DNA of 40,360 nt from Acidimicrobiia bacterium (GTDB lineage Bacteria > Actinomycetota > Acidimicrobiia > Spongiisociales > SHLN01), in contig JABDLU010000053.1 in the NCBI GenBank assembly GCA_013002865.1, positions 1-40,360 of the forward strand, given 5' to 3'. Numbering within the stretch: position 1 is the stretch's first letter; every line of letters begins with the position of its first letter. The translations under genes were made by a program, and so were the position numbers. Of this stretch, positions 7,836-15,470 are shown piece by piece. The notes under the pieces are model-generated. The model ran no database searches. It saw only the letters and a program-made list of their open reading frames with translations, and was not told the origin of the DNA.

Positions 7836-9620
7836 ATGAAAGAATTTCACACGCCCCAGATGGTGGAGGTCGCACCCGACGACACCGCCATCGCCGCCCT
7901 ATTTGCCGAGGCCGAACAGCATCCCGACCGGCCCGCCATCTCATACCGGGACGGCGACACGTTTGTGGATGTCACCCTGGCCGAGTTCGCCGGAAACGTA
8001 CGAAAGCTCGCCGCCGGCCTGATTTCACTGGGGATCGAGCCGGGATCGAAGATCGCGCTCCATAGCGGCACCCGGCCCGAGTTCACCTATTTCGACTACG
8101 CCATCTGGGCCGCCGGATGCGTCACCGTCCCCATCTATGAGACCTCCTCCGAAGAACAGGTCGAGTGGATCATTGGTAACAGCGAGGCCGTCGCCGTCAT
8201 CTCCGAGACCCAGGAGATGAAGGACAAGTTCGACACCGTCTCCGACAGCATTCCCACCTGCGAGCATTCGATCGTGATCGAGCACGGTGGATTCGACCAC
8301 CTGCTCGAGGCCGGGGCCAGTGTCGACCAGGCGGAAGTGGACCGGCGCTGGCAGTCGATCAAGCAGGAAGACCTCGCCACGCTCGTCTACACCTCGGGCA
8401 CGACGGGCCGGCCCAAGGGCTGCATGCTGAGCCATCACAACTTCATCTTCCTGGTCCGGCAGCTGGTCGCTGCCATCCCCCCGGCCTTCCATCCCGGCAG
8501 CTCGACGCTGTTCTTTCTCCCCCTGGCGCACATCTTCGCCCGGGTCGCCCAGGTGAGCTGCCTCACGGCCGGGGTGAAGCTCGGCTACTCCACCGGCGTG
8601 CCCCAGTTGCTCGAGGAGCTGGCGATGTTCCGACCGACCTGGCTGTTTAGCGTGCCTCGCGTATTCGAGAAGGTATTCAACGGCGCCCAGCACAAGGCGC
8701 ACTCCGAAGGCAAGGGCAAGATCTTCGACCACGCGGCGAAGGTCGCCGAGGAGTACTCCCGGCAGAAGCAGGCCGGCCGGGTCAAGCTGCTCACCAACCT
8801 GCAGCACACCATCTTCGACAAACTGGTGTATTCCAAGCTGCGGGACGCCTTCGGCGGCCAGGTCACCTATGCCATCTCGGGCGGCGCCGCCCTTGGGGAA
8901 CGGCTCGGGCATTTCTTCACCGGCATCGGCGTCCACATCCTGGAGGGCTATGGCCTCACCGAGACCACTGCCGGATCGACCCTCAACCGACCCGATGCAA
9001 CCGAAATCGGCAGCGTCGGTCCCCCGATTCCCGGCGTCACGATCGGGATTGCCGACGACGGTGAGGTCCTCATCAAGGGCCCGCACGTGATGATGGGGTA
9101 CTACAAGAACGACGCGGCCACCGCCGAGTCGATCAATCCGGACGGGTGGTTCCACACCGGCGATATCGGCGAGCTCGACGCCGCCGGTTTCCTCCGCATC
9201 ACGGGACGCAAGAAGGAGATCCTCGTCACCGCTGCCGGCAAGAATGTCGCCCCGGCCGTCATCGAGGACCGCATCCGGGCGCACGCCCTCATCAGCCAGG
9301 CCATGGTCATCGGAGATGGAGAGAAGTTCATCGCATGCCTCGTGACTATCGACCCCGACGCGTTCGGTCCCTGGTGTGAGGAGAACGGGAAATCAGGCAC
9401 CGTCGCCGAGCTCGTCGGCGATTCCGACCTCAAAGCCGCCATCCAGGCAGCAATAGACGATGGGAACAAAGCGGTATCGCGAGCCGAGGCCGTTCGCGAG
9501 TTCCGCATCCTCCCCGACGACTTCACGATCGACGGCGGCGAGATCACCCCGACCCTCAAACTGCGCCGTGCCATCGTGATGAAGAAGTACGCCGGCATGG
9601 TTGAGGAGATATATCGCTAG
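7836..9620 (+). CDS. fadD15: Long-chain fatty-acid--CoA ligase (FadD15 type)
   Basis: This 594-residue adenylate-forming enzyme activates long-chain fatty acids to acyl-CoA using ATP. Motifs in order are the P-loop YTSGTTGRPKG (about residues 185-195), GYGLTETTAG (about 370), GWFHTGDIGELD (about 438-449) and the C-terminal hinge GRKKEILVTAAGKNVAP. Length and the YETSSEEQ-type segment fit the FAA1/FadD15 clade. It supplies acyl-CoA for beta-oxidation or lipid synthesis, consistent with the crotonase and two acyltransferases elsewhere in the window. It has an AGGAGG site and its own -10 box. It is convergent with the VIT1 gene across a repeat-bearing spacer. Confidence 0.93.
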   Translation: MKEFHTPQMVEVAPDDTAIAALFAEAEQHPDRPAISYRDGDTFVDVTLAEFAGNVRKLAAGLISLGIEPGSKIALHSGTRPEFTYFDYAIWAAGCVTVPIYETSSEEQVEWIIGNSEAVAVISETQEMKDKFDTVSDSIPTCEHSIVIEHGGFDHLLEAGASVDQAEVDRRWQSIKQEDLATLVYTSGTTGRPKGCMLSHHNFIFLVRQLVAAIPPAFHPGSSTLFFLPLAHIFARVAQVSCLTAGVKLGYSTGVPQLLEELAMFRPTWLFSVPRVFEKVFNGAQHKAHSEGKGKIFDHAAKVAEEYSRQKQAGRVKLLTNLQHTIFDKLVYSKLRDAFGGQVTYAISGGAALGERLGHFFTGIGVHILEGYGLTETTAGSTLNRPDATEIGSVGPPIPGVTIGIADDGEVLIKGPHVMMGYYKNDAATAESINPDGWFHTGDIGELDAAGFLRITGRKKEILVTAAGKNVAPAVIEDRIRAHALISQAMVIGDGEKFIACLVTIDPDAFGPWCEENGKSGTVAELVGDSDLKAAIQAAIDDGNKAVSRAEAVREFRILPDDFTIDGGEITPTLKLRRAIVMKKYAGMVEEIYR

Positions 9621-9639
9621 TCAGCTCCGCTGACCACCG

Positions 9640-9782
9640 GGTCAGTGGTCGGTGGTCGGTAGTCAGTGGCCAAGACAAACCGACACGGTCGCCGTGGTAG
9701 CAGCCCGCTGCTTCTCATCCGACGATGGACCATGCCTGCTGCTGGGTTCTTGCCACTGACCATTGACCACTGACTATCGACC
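9640..9782. repeat. Two inverted heptamer arrays between convergent genes
   Basis: The 167-bp spacer 9621-9787 holds four 7-bp units at 9640-9667 (GGTCAGT, GGTCGGT twice, AGTCAGT) and four units in the opposite orientation at 9755-9782 (ACTGACC, ATTGACC, ACTGACT, ATCGACC). The arms could pair over an 87-nt loop. There is no ORF of note in the spacer. It may serve as a bidirectional terminator; that is inference. Confidence 0.75.
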
Positions 9783-9787
9783 GGCTC

Positions 9788-10516
9788 TCAGCCGACAAAA
9801 GTGTCGTAGCCGCGGCCGATGAAGTAGCTGACGATGGCGCCGACGCCGGCGACGGCGACGTTTTCGAGGCCGCTCTTGATGGGGTTGGTTCTGGTCATCT
9901 GAGTCTTGACGATCCCGACGATGAACAGGCCGATGGCGGCGCCCACCGCGGCGATCACGAGAGCGAAATCGGGATCGTCGATGAATGCGAACGGGAGCAC
10001 GCTCGGCAGCGAGCCCGTCAGGAAGAGCAGGCCCGACATCACCATGGCGACCAGCGGGTTGCGGCGACCGTCGTCGACCACGCCGAACTCGAAGGCCTTC
10101 ATCAGCTCCATGAGCACGTCGTCGTCCTCAGCCGCCGACTCGACGACGGCCTCGATGGCCGCCGAATCCAGTCCGATGTCGCCGAGGTAGTCGCGCACCT
10201 CGTCCAGCTCCCGGTCTTTGTAGAACTTGAAGTGCTCCCGCTCGAGGGCGAGCTCACCGTCGATGGCCTCTTCTTGGGATTTGGTCGCCATGTATTCGCC
10301 GGCCGCCATCGAGACCGCCCCGGCAAACGCACCGGATAGGCCGGCGAGGAGCACGACGTTGGAATCCACCCCACCGCCGACCACCCCGACGACCAGCAGG
10401 AACATGGAGACAAGGCCATCGTTGACCCCCAGGATGATGTCGCGCAGGTACTGAGAGCGAGGACCCAGATGCTCTCGATAGGGCGGAATCTCCCCACTGC
10501 GGCTCGGCGCGGTCAT
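9788..10516 (-). CDS. VIT1/CCC1-family Fe2+/Mn2+ transporter
   Basis: This 242-residue membrane protein has the VIT1/CCC1 layout: an N-terminal cytoplasmic segment, helix pair YLRDIILGVNDGLVSMFLLVVGVVGGG (about residues 23-50), GLSGAFAGAVSMAAGEYMATKSQ with the conserved Gly/Met/Glu helix (about 58-80), an acidic cytoplasmic domain (about 85-150), then three C-terminal helices. Family members move Fe2+ or Mn2+ across membranes. The acidic Glu-rich middle domain (EREHFKFYKDRELDEVRDYL) is where metal is bound in known members. A TACGAT -10 box (10523-10528, minus strand) lies 6 nt before the ATG, so it is likely leaderless. Confidence 0.9.
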   Translation of the reverse strand: MTAPSRSGEIPPYREHLGPRSQYLRDIILGVNDGLVSMFLLVVGVVGGGVDSNVVLLAGLSGAFAGAVSMAAGEYMATKSQEEAIDGELALEREHFKFYKDRELDEVRDYLGDIGLDSAAIEAVVESAAEDDDVLMELMKAFEFGVVDDGRRNPLVAMVMSGLLFLTGSLPSVLPFAFIDDPDFALVIAAVGAAIGLFIVGIVKTQMTRTNPIKSGLENVAVAGVGAIVSYFIGRGYDTFVG

Positions 10517-10522
10517 GGGTTG

Positions 10523-10528
10523 ATCGTA
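10523..10528 (-). promoter_or_regulatory. Leaderless-type -10 box for VIT1 gene
   Basis: TACGAT on the minus strand ends 6 nt before ATG 10516. Confidence 0.5.
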
Positions 10529-10543
10529 CCGAGGGTCCGGCGC

Positions 10544-11212
10544 TCAGCGGGACCGGGACTGGCTCTGTTCGGGCAGGATGGCCAGCGCCTGGTCCATCCA
10601 CGCGAACCAGGCGTCGGTCATGGCGCCGCGGTCGGGGAACTGAGACGGGTACAGGGGCGGGCCGACGGCGATGCGAACGGGGTGGCGAGTCACCTTGAGA
10701 TCTTCCAGGCCCATGGCGTGGCCGGTCCCCCAGATTGCCATCGGCACGAGCGGGCACCGCATGCGAAATGCCAGCCAGGCGGCCCCCTGCTTGGGAGGCG
10801 TCTCGCCCCACTCCGCCACCCGCCGCCCTTCCGGAAACAATGCGACCGCTCCGCCGGCGGAGAGGTGATGGAGTGCGGTGCGCATCGCCCCGAGCGGGAC
10901 GGTGCCGCGCGGCATGGGGATCACGCCCAGGTAGTACGTGAGACCGTCGAAGAAGCGGGACCGGCCGAACAGCTCGTCCACCCCCAGGAAGCGGGTTGGC
11001 CGGCCCGCCGCTACCGCAGCCACAAAGGGATCGAGATGACTGAAATGATTGGCGGCAATCACCAGCGGGCCTTGCGGCACCGCATTGCGACCGATCACCT
11101 CGAAATCCCACACCCTGGGCAGCACGCGACCGACCAGCTTGTCGGCTCCGCGCCACAGGTTGTGGGCGGCAACAGGAAACCCCGGCCCGAACCGGGGCTT
11201 GATCACGGACAC
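10544..11212 (-). CDS. 1-acyl-glycerol-3-phosphate acyltransferase-like (PlsC family)
   Basis: This protein of about 222 residues carries the family motifs NHFSHLDP (catalytic H(X4)D, near residue 55) and ALFPEGRR, plus a C-terminal GPPLYPSQFPDRGA segment. It transfers an acyl chain to a lysophospholipid or related acceptor at the membrane. The open frame continues upstream to 11404, but that would run through the divergent SGNH gene; I choose GTG 11212 because a TAGAGT -10 box (minus strand, 11220-11225) lies 7 nt before it. GTG 11206 is an alternative. It is separate from the other PlsC-type gene at 20871. Confidence 0.85.
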   Translation of the reverse strand: MSVIKPRFGPGFPVAAHNLWRGADKLVGRVLPRVWDFEVIGRNAVPQGPLVIAANHFSHLDPFVAAVAAGRPTRFLGVDELFGRSRFFDGLTYYLGVIPMPRGTVPLGAMRTALHHLSAGGAVALFPEGRRVAEWGETPPKQGAAWLAFRMRCPLVPMAIWGTGHAMGLEDLKVTRHPVRIAVGPPLYPSQFPDRGAMTDAWFAWMDQALAILPEQSQSRSR

Positions 11213-11219
11213 CGGGCCG

Positions 11220-11229
11220 ACTCTAGAAT
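11220..11229. promoter_or_regulatory. Overlapping divergent -10 boxes
   Basis: TAGAGT on the minus strand (11220-11225) serves the acyltransferase and TAGAAT on the plus strand (11224-11229) serves the SGNH hydrolase. They share two bases within TCTAGA, so the two promoters cannot be open together. The hydrolase also has GGAGG at 11239-11243, 7 nt before its ATG. Confidence 0.45.
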
Positions 11230-11250
11230 CTCTCGCCCGGAGGTGCATGA

Positions 11251-12015
11251 ATGCGAGTGAAAGCCTGGCCGATGGTTCCGGCAGCGATGTCGGCCGCCGT
11301 GCTCGGGCAAATCCTGTATGCCGCCCACCGGCCCGACCTGCCATCGTTCGACAACTACGAGACGTCGGGCGCATTCGGCGACCCCGGCCGGCCGGGCCTG
11401 ACAATGGTGGCGATCGGAGACAGCTCCATCACCGCTCCCGGGGTGCACAACGTCGACGACGCGTGGATCCGGCGAGTCGCGCATGCCCTCACGGATCGCT
11501 ATTTCGTTCACCTGCGGGCCTATGCGGTCGGTGGCTCAAAAGCCTCCGACGTCATCCGGGATCAGCTGGCCGACGCGCTGGCCGCCGAACCGGATCTAGC
11601 GATCGTCTCGGTCGCGGCCAACGACGCCATCCGGGCCGTTCCCCCTGCCCGCTTCGAGCGCGAGGTCGATGAGATTGTCCGTCACCTCACCGCCGCCGGA
11701 GCGCGGGTGGTGGTGGTCGGTGTGGGAGACATCGGCTCCATACCCCGCCTGCCGCGCTTCCTGCGCTGGTACCTGACGAGGCGGTCGGCGACGTTTGATC
11801 GGCTGTCCGGCCGGGTGGCTGAGCGGTATCCCGGCGCCGTCAAAGCCGAGGTGCGCGGCGACCTGTCGGCGGCGTTCTGGAACGACCACAGCATGTTCGC
11901 CGGAGATCGTTTCCACGCCTCCAGCTACGGACATGAGCATTTCGCCCACCACGTTGGTATGGCGGTCGAGGAGGCGTTGCGGCGTCAGGTGCCGGCGTCG
12001 GCACCGCTCAGCTAG
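11251..12015 (+). CDS. SGNH/GDSL-family hydrolase with N-terminal anchor
   Basis: This 254-residue protein has a short hydrophobic N-terminus (about residues 5-24), likely a membrane anchor or signal, then a SGNH hydrolase domain. Block I is AIGDSSI (nucleophile Ser near residue 56), block II holds Gly in AVGGSKASD, block III is VAANDA with the Asn, and block V is DRFHASSYGH with the Asp and His. These give a complete Ser-His-Asp set for ester hydrolysis. Substrate is unknown: lipid, acetylated polysaccharide or thioester are all possible. GGAGG 7 nt upstream fixes ATG 11251. Its TAG stop shares CTAG with the convergent small gene. Confidence 0.86.
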   Translation: MRVKAWPMVPAAMSAAVLGQILYAAHRPDLPSFDNYETSGAFGDPGRPGLTMVAIGDSSITAPGVHNVDDAWIRRVAHALTDRYFVHLRAYAVGGSKASDVIRDQLADALAAEPDLAIVSVAANDAIRAVPPARFEREVDEIVRHLTAAGARVVVVGVGDIGSIPRLPRFLRWYLTRRSATFDRLSGRVAERYPGAVKAEVRGDLSAAFWNDHSMFAGDRFHASSYGHEHFAHHVGMAVEEALRRQVPASAPLS

Positions 12016-12113
12016 GCAGCCTGGTCGAGTTCCAGGTGGTCGGCGCAGTAGCCCTTGCCACTCTGGCGAACCAGGCAGCAGCCGGCCGCCAGGCAAATGC
12101 AGGTCGGTTTCAT
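12012..12113 (-). CDS. 33-residue Cys-rich putative zinc-binding miniprotein
   Basis: A 102-nt frame on the minus strand encodes a protein with CxC at residues 5-7, CC at 12-13 and CADH at 23-26, so four or five thiols and one His in a CxC-x4-CC-x9-CxxH layout. That spacing is like the small zinc-binding head found at the start of some phage HNH nucleases, here with no nuclease attached. ATG 12113 is preceded by GAGGGG, 3 nt away, and by an inverted repeat. Its stop shares CTAG with the SGNH gene. I cannot assign a function; a metal-binding or nucleic-acid-binding role is inference, and it could be a spurious frame. Confidence 0.45.
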   Translation of the reverse strand: MKPTCICLAAGCCLVRQSGKGYCADHLELDQAA

Positions 12114-12133
12114 AGTCCCCTCATCGGCACAAT

Positions 12134-12154
12134 GTCGCGAAAACTTATCGCGAC
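12134..12154. promoter_or_regulatory. Inverted repeat between miniprotein and glycosyltransferase genes
   Basis: GTCGCGA and TCGCGAC form a 7-bp perfect inverted repeat with a 7-nt AT-rich centre, 21 bp upstream of the miniprotein ATG and 128 bp upstream of the glycosyltransferase. It could be a regulator's operator for one or both divergent genes. The rest of the 169-bp spacer (12114-12282) shows nothing else clear. Confidence 0.35.
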
Positions 12155-12282
12155 TTGCCAAACTAGAGCACGGACCGGCAGCGGCGCAAATGAGTCCAGG
12201 ACCGGCAAACACGCGGTGGGAACTCCCCCGCCACCGTGGGTGTCCAAGTCGAGAACGCACCGGCACGAGTAGGACAACGGCA

Positions 12283-13476
12283 ATGACGGAGACCGTGGGA
12301 AAGGATACGATGGGCACGTCGCCCACCCGGAAATACGAGGCCGTGGCACCAAACACCAACCGATTCGGGCTGTATCTGTCCGACCTGAATCGAGATCGCA
12401 ACGACAGCCACGGCATCATCAACTATGCCGTCGGCTTGGCGAACGCACTCCCCGGGGCCTTGCAGCCGGGTGAGCACCTCGTCATTTACGCCAACCCGGC
12501 GATCGCTCGCGAGCTGGTTATCGCCCCCTCGGATGCGGTGACGGTCCGCATCACCCCTGCCCCTACCCCGCTGCGCCGCATCATGTCCGATCACGTTCTC
12601 GGTGTGCGCCGGGCCGACCGCGACGGGGTCTGTTTGCTCCACTTCCCCAAGGGCTTCGTCCCGGCCAATCCGCCGGACTCGCCCCGGATCGTCGCCACCC
12701 TGCACGACGACATCCCGCTCCTGTATGCCCGGGGCGACTTCGGGAAAGAGCACGTCACGACCAAATCTCGCTACTTCACCGCGTCGCTGCGGCACACACT
12801 GCGCCGGGCGCATGGGCTGCTGACCGTGTCAAACACGTCACTGGACCGCTTCGAAGACCTGGCCCGTGAGGCCTCCATCGCCATGCCGCCCATCTTCGTC
12901 TCCCATCAGGGGATCACGCTGCCGGCCGGCGAGCCGGTGCCGGTCGAAGACAAGCTGCCTCTGGTCCTCCATATCGGATCCACTAAGCCTCACAAGCGGT
13001 CGCACGAAGCCGTTGAGTTCATGATCGCCTACGCCGCCCAGTCCGACAGCCCTCTGCGGCCCACAATCCTGGGCCCGCTCAATCGCCGCACCGAGCTGTT
13101 GTTGCAGAGCCACCCGGTGAACCGGATCAAGCGCACGATGTCCATCCCCGAGCTGGCCAGACTCATGCGCAGCTCGCGTGCCCTGGTGTTCAACTCCGAG
13201 CGGGAGGGCTTTGGTCTGCCCCCCGTCGAGTCGTTTGCCCTCGGCACGCCGGCAGTGTTTGCCCGCACCGACGTGATGGAGGAGGTGCTCGGGTCCAGTC
13301 CGGGCGGGTACGTCCAGGGAGACTACGAGTCGTTTGCGGCGGCGATGGATGCAGTGCTGGCACTGACCAGCGACGATCTGCTGTCGCTGCGAGCGGCGGT
13401 GCTCGACCGGTACAACTGGGACGCCGTCGCCGCCCAGACGCTGCAGGCCTACCGCAAGGTCGCGGCAGCCGCCTGA
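12283..13476 (+). CDS. GT-B glycosyltransferase (family 4-like)
   Basis: This protein of about 397 residues has a two-domain GT-B fold. The C-terminal donor-binding half shows HIGSTKPHKRSHEAVEFM and the EREGFGLPPVESFALGTP motif (the E-x7-E pattern of GT4 enzymes). The N-terminal half has SHGIINYAVGLANAL and VATLHDDIPLLY, typical of acceptor-side Rossmann segments. It transfers a sugar from a nucleotide sugar; acceptor unknown, possibly a cell-wall or capsular glycan or trehalose-like sugar. Start is uncertain: ATG 12283 or ATG 12310, the second with GGAAAGGA just upstream and equally good. It is followed 23 bp later by malQ, so both may work in glucan metabolism. Confidence 0.85.
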   Translation: MTETVGKDTMGTSPTRKYEAVAPNTNRFGLYLSDLNRDRNDSHGIINYAVGLANALPGALQPGEHLVIYANPAIARELVIAPSDAVTVRITPAPTPLRRIMSDHVLGVRRADRDGVCLLHFPKGFVPANPPDSPRIVATLHDDIPLLYARGDFGKEHVTTKSRYFTASLRHTLRRAHGLLTVSNTSLDRFEDLAREASIAMPPIFVSHQGITLPAGEPVPVEDKLPLVLHIGSTKPHKRSHEAVEFMIAYAAQSDSPLRPTILGPLNRRTELLLQSHPVNRIKRTMSIPELARLMRSSRALVFNSEREGFGLPPVESFALGTPAVFARTDVMEEVLGSSPGGYVQGDYESFAAAMDAVLALTSDDLLSLRAAVLDRYNWDAVAAQTLQAYRKVAAAA

Positions 13477-13484
13477 CGGGGCAG

Positions 13485-13490
13485 TAGCCT
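13485..13490 (+). promoter_or_regulatory. Leaderless-type -10 box for malQ
   Basis: TAGCCT ends 9 nt before ATG 13500. This lies in the short gap after the glycosyltransferase gene. Confidence 0.4.
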
Positions 13491-13499
13491 CTCCCGCTC

Positions 13500-14978
13500 A
13501 TGGACAGACGCGGCGGCATACTGCTTCATCCCACCAGCCTCCCGGGACGCTTCGGGATCGGGGACCTGGGGCCGGATGCCCATGCGTGGATCGACTTCCT
13601 GGCGGCCACCGGTTCCACGCTGTGGCAGATCCTCCCGCTCGGCCCGACGGGATACGGCGACAGCCCCTATCAGACCTTCTCGGCCGCCGCCGGCAATCCC
13701 TACCTGATCAGCCCGGACTTCCTCGCCGAGGACGGCCTGATCGACCAACCCGCCGACCCGGGGTTCCCGGCGGACCGGGTCGACTACGGGCAGGTCATCC
13801 CGTGGAAGCAGGAGCTGCTGGCGTCAGCCTACGAACGATTCATCAGCCACGACCATCCGCTTCGGTCCGAGTTCGACGCCTTCAAACACCACAACGCCGG
13901 GTGGCTGGACGAGTACGCCACCTTCCTGGCGCTCAAGCAGGCCCACGGGCTGGTGTCCTGGGTCGAGTGGCCGGTCGAGTACCGTGATCGGCACCCGGAA
14001 GCGCTCGCCGAAGCCCGGGAAGACTTGCGCGACGCCCGCGACCGCATCGCCTTCGAGCAGTTCTTGTTCTTTCGCCAGTGGGAGCGGCTCCGCCAGGCGG
14101 CCCACAGCGCCGGCATTGCCATCGTCGGGGACATCCCCATCTTCGTGGCACACGATTCGGCCGACGTGTGGACCAATCGGGAGCTGTTCTACATCGGCGC
14201 CGACGGCAATCCCACCGTTGTGGCGGGAGTCCCGCCCGACTATTTCTCCGAGACCGGCCAGCTCTGGGGCAATCCGCTGTATCGGTGGTCGGCGCACCGC
14301 GCCACCGGGTACGCGTGGTGGGTCGACCGGGTGCGAGCGATGCTGACCGCCGTCGACCTCATTCGGCTCGATCATTTCCGGGGGTTCTACGACTACTGGG
14401 AGATCCCTGCCGGATCCGACACCGCCATCGACGGGCGCTGGCGCAAGGGCCCGGGTGGCGGCCTGCTGGGAACGCTCCGTCGGGAGCTCGGAGACCTACC
14501 GCTGATCGCAGAGGACCTCGGAGGCGACATGGGACCGGGGGTCGCCCGGCTGCGTGAGCGGTTCGGCCTCCCCGGCATGAAAGTGACCCAATTCGCCTTC
14601 GGGGCTGGACCGGGCCACGAGTTCTTACCCCACAACTACGAGGGTTCGAACTGGGTCGCCTACACCGGCACCCACGACAACGAAACGGTCCAGGCGTGGT
14701 TCAGCGGGGCTGCCGAGCACGAACGGGAATACGCCCTCCGCTACACCGCGTCATCGTCCGAGGACATCCATTGGGCGCTGCTGCGGCTGACGTGGGCGTC
14801 GATCGCCCGCTGGGCCATCGCCCCGCTGCAGGATTTCCTCGGCCTTGGTGCAGAGGGACGCATGAATCGGCCGAGTGTCCTGGGGGGCAACTGGCAGTGG
14901 CGTTTCACCGCCGACTCGGTACCCGACCATCTGGCCGGTTCGATCCGTTCCCTGAACGAGACCTACGGGCGAACCTAG
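13500..14978 (+). CDS. malQ: 4-alpha-glucanotransferase (amylomaltase)
   Basis: This 492-residue GH77 enzyme transfers glucan chains between maltodextrins, releasing glucose, in glycogen and maltose breakdown. The start MDRRGGILLHPTSLPGRFGIGDLG and GYGDSPYQTFSAAAGNPYLISP are diagnostic. The three catalytic acids are visible: Asp in LIRLDHFRGF (about residue 287), Glu in LIAEDLGG (about 335), Asp in GTHDNET (about 386). Length fits bacterial MalQ of the short type. Its TAG stop shares CTAG with the convergent Bpa gene. Confidence 0.95.
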   Translation: MDRRGGILLHPTSLPGRFGIGDLGPDAHAWIDFLAATGSTLWQILPLGPTGYGDSPYQTFSAAAGNPYLISPDFLAEDGLIDQPADPGFPADRVDYGQVIPWKQELLASAYERFISHDHPLRSEFDAFKHHNAGWLDEYATFLALKQAHGLVSWVEWPVEYRDRHPEALAEAREDLRDARDRIAFEQFLFFRQWERLRQAAHSAGIAIVGDIPIFVAHDSADVWTNRELFYIGADGNPTVVAGVPPDYFSETGQLWGNPLYRWSAHRATGYAWWVDRVRAMLTAVDLIRLDHFRGFYDYWEIPAGSDTAIDGRWRKGPGGGLLGTLRRELGDLPLIAEDLGGDMGPGVARLRERFGLPGMKVTQFAFGAGPGHEFLPHNYEGSNWVAYTGTHDNETVQAWFSGAAEHEREYALRYTASSSEDIHWALLRLTWASIARWAIAPLQDFLGLGAEGRMNRPSVLGGNWQWRFTADSVPDHLAGSIRSLNETYGRT

Positions 14979-15442
14979 AGGTAGAGGCCGGACGACTTCT
15001 CGGTTGCGGGCGTTCCCTCTTTGACATCGAGGGCGTGGAGTGCCTCCATGTTTTGCATCGCCGCCCGCTGCACGGCAACCTGTTGGCCCCACAGACTGGC
15101 GCGAATGCCGTGAAACAAGCCCTCCAGCCAGCCGGCCAGCTGAGCTTGGGCCACCCGCACTTCTGCCTCGGTGGCTCCCTCCTGGAGGGGCAGCACGACG
15201 CTGTCGAGCTCCTCTCGCAGATCATCGGACATGATCTCGCGTAGAGAGTCGACGGTGCGGGCGTGGACGCTCTGCAGACGGGCAACGGCGTCATCATCGA
15301 GTTCAATGCCCCGCACCTCGATGAGCATGGCCTGGGTCATGGAAGCAATCCGAACCAGCTTGAGCGGCTCCGAAACCATCGGCTCGTCACCGGAGTCATC
15401 CTCCGGAACCGGTGTCGGCAGTACTTCAGGCTCTTCGCTCAT
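14975..15442 (-). CDS. bpa: Bacterial proteasome activator (Bpa-like)
   Basis: This 155-residue protein is the ATP-independent proteasome activator Bpa, which forms a ring on the 20S proteasome and feeds it loosely folded proteins. The body (about residues 18-138) is helical, with LREELDSVVLPLQEGATEAEVRVAQAQLAGWLEGLFHGI, matching the family core. The C-terminus ends GLYL; mycobacterial Bpa ends GQYL, the tail that docks in the proteasome pockets. The N-terminal 20 residues are acidic and disordered. ATG 15442 is chosen over longer frames by a TAGCAT -10 box 8 nt upstream. Proteasome genes are not in this window. Its stop shares CTAG with malQ. Confidence 0.88.
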   Translation of the reverse strand: MSEEPEVLPTPVPEDDSGDEPMVSEPLKLVRIASMTQAMLIEVRGIELDDDAVARLQSVHARTVDSLREIMSDDLREELDSVVLPLQEGATEAEVRVAQAQLAGWLEGLFHGIRASLWGQQVAVQRAAMQNMEALHALDVKEGTPATEKSSGLYL

Positions 15443-15450
15443 GGGGTCGG

Positions 15451-15456
15451 ATGCTA
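15451..15456 (-). promoter_or_regulatory. Leaderless-type -10 box for bpa
   Basis: TAGCAT on the minus strand ends 8 nt before ATG 15442, inside the 28-bp gap after the 6-phosphogluconate dehydrogenase gene. Confidence 0.5.
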
Positions 15457-15470
15457 GCGAGGGGCGGTTT

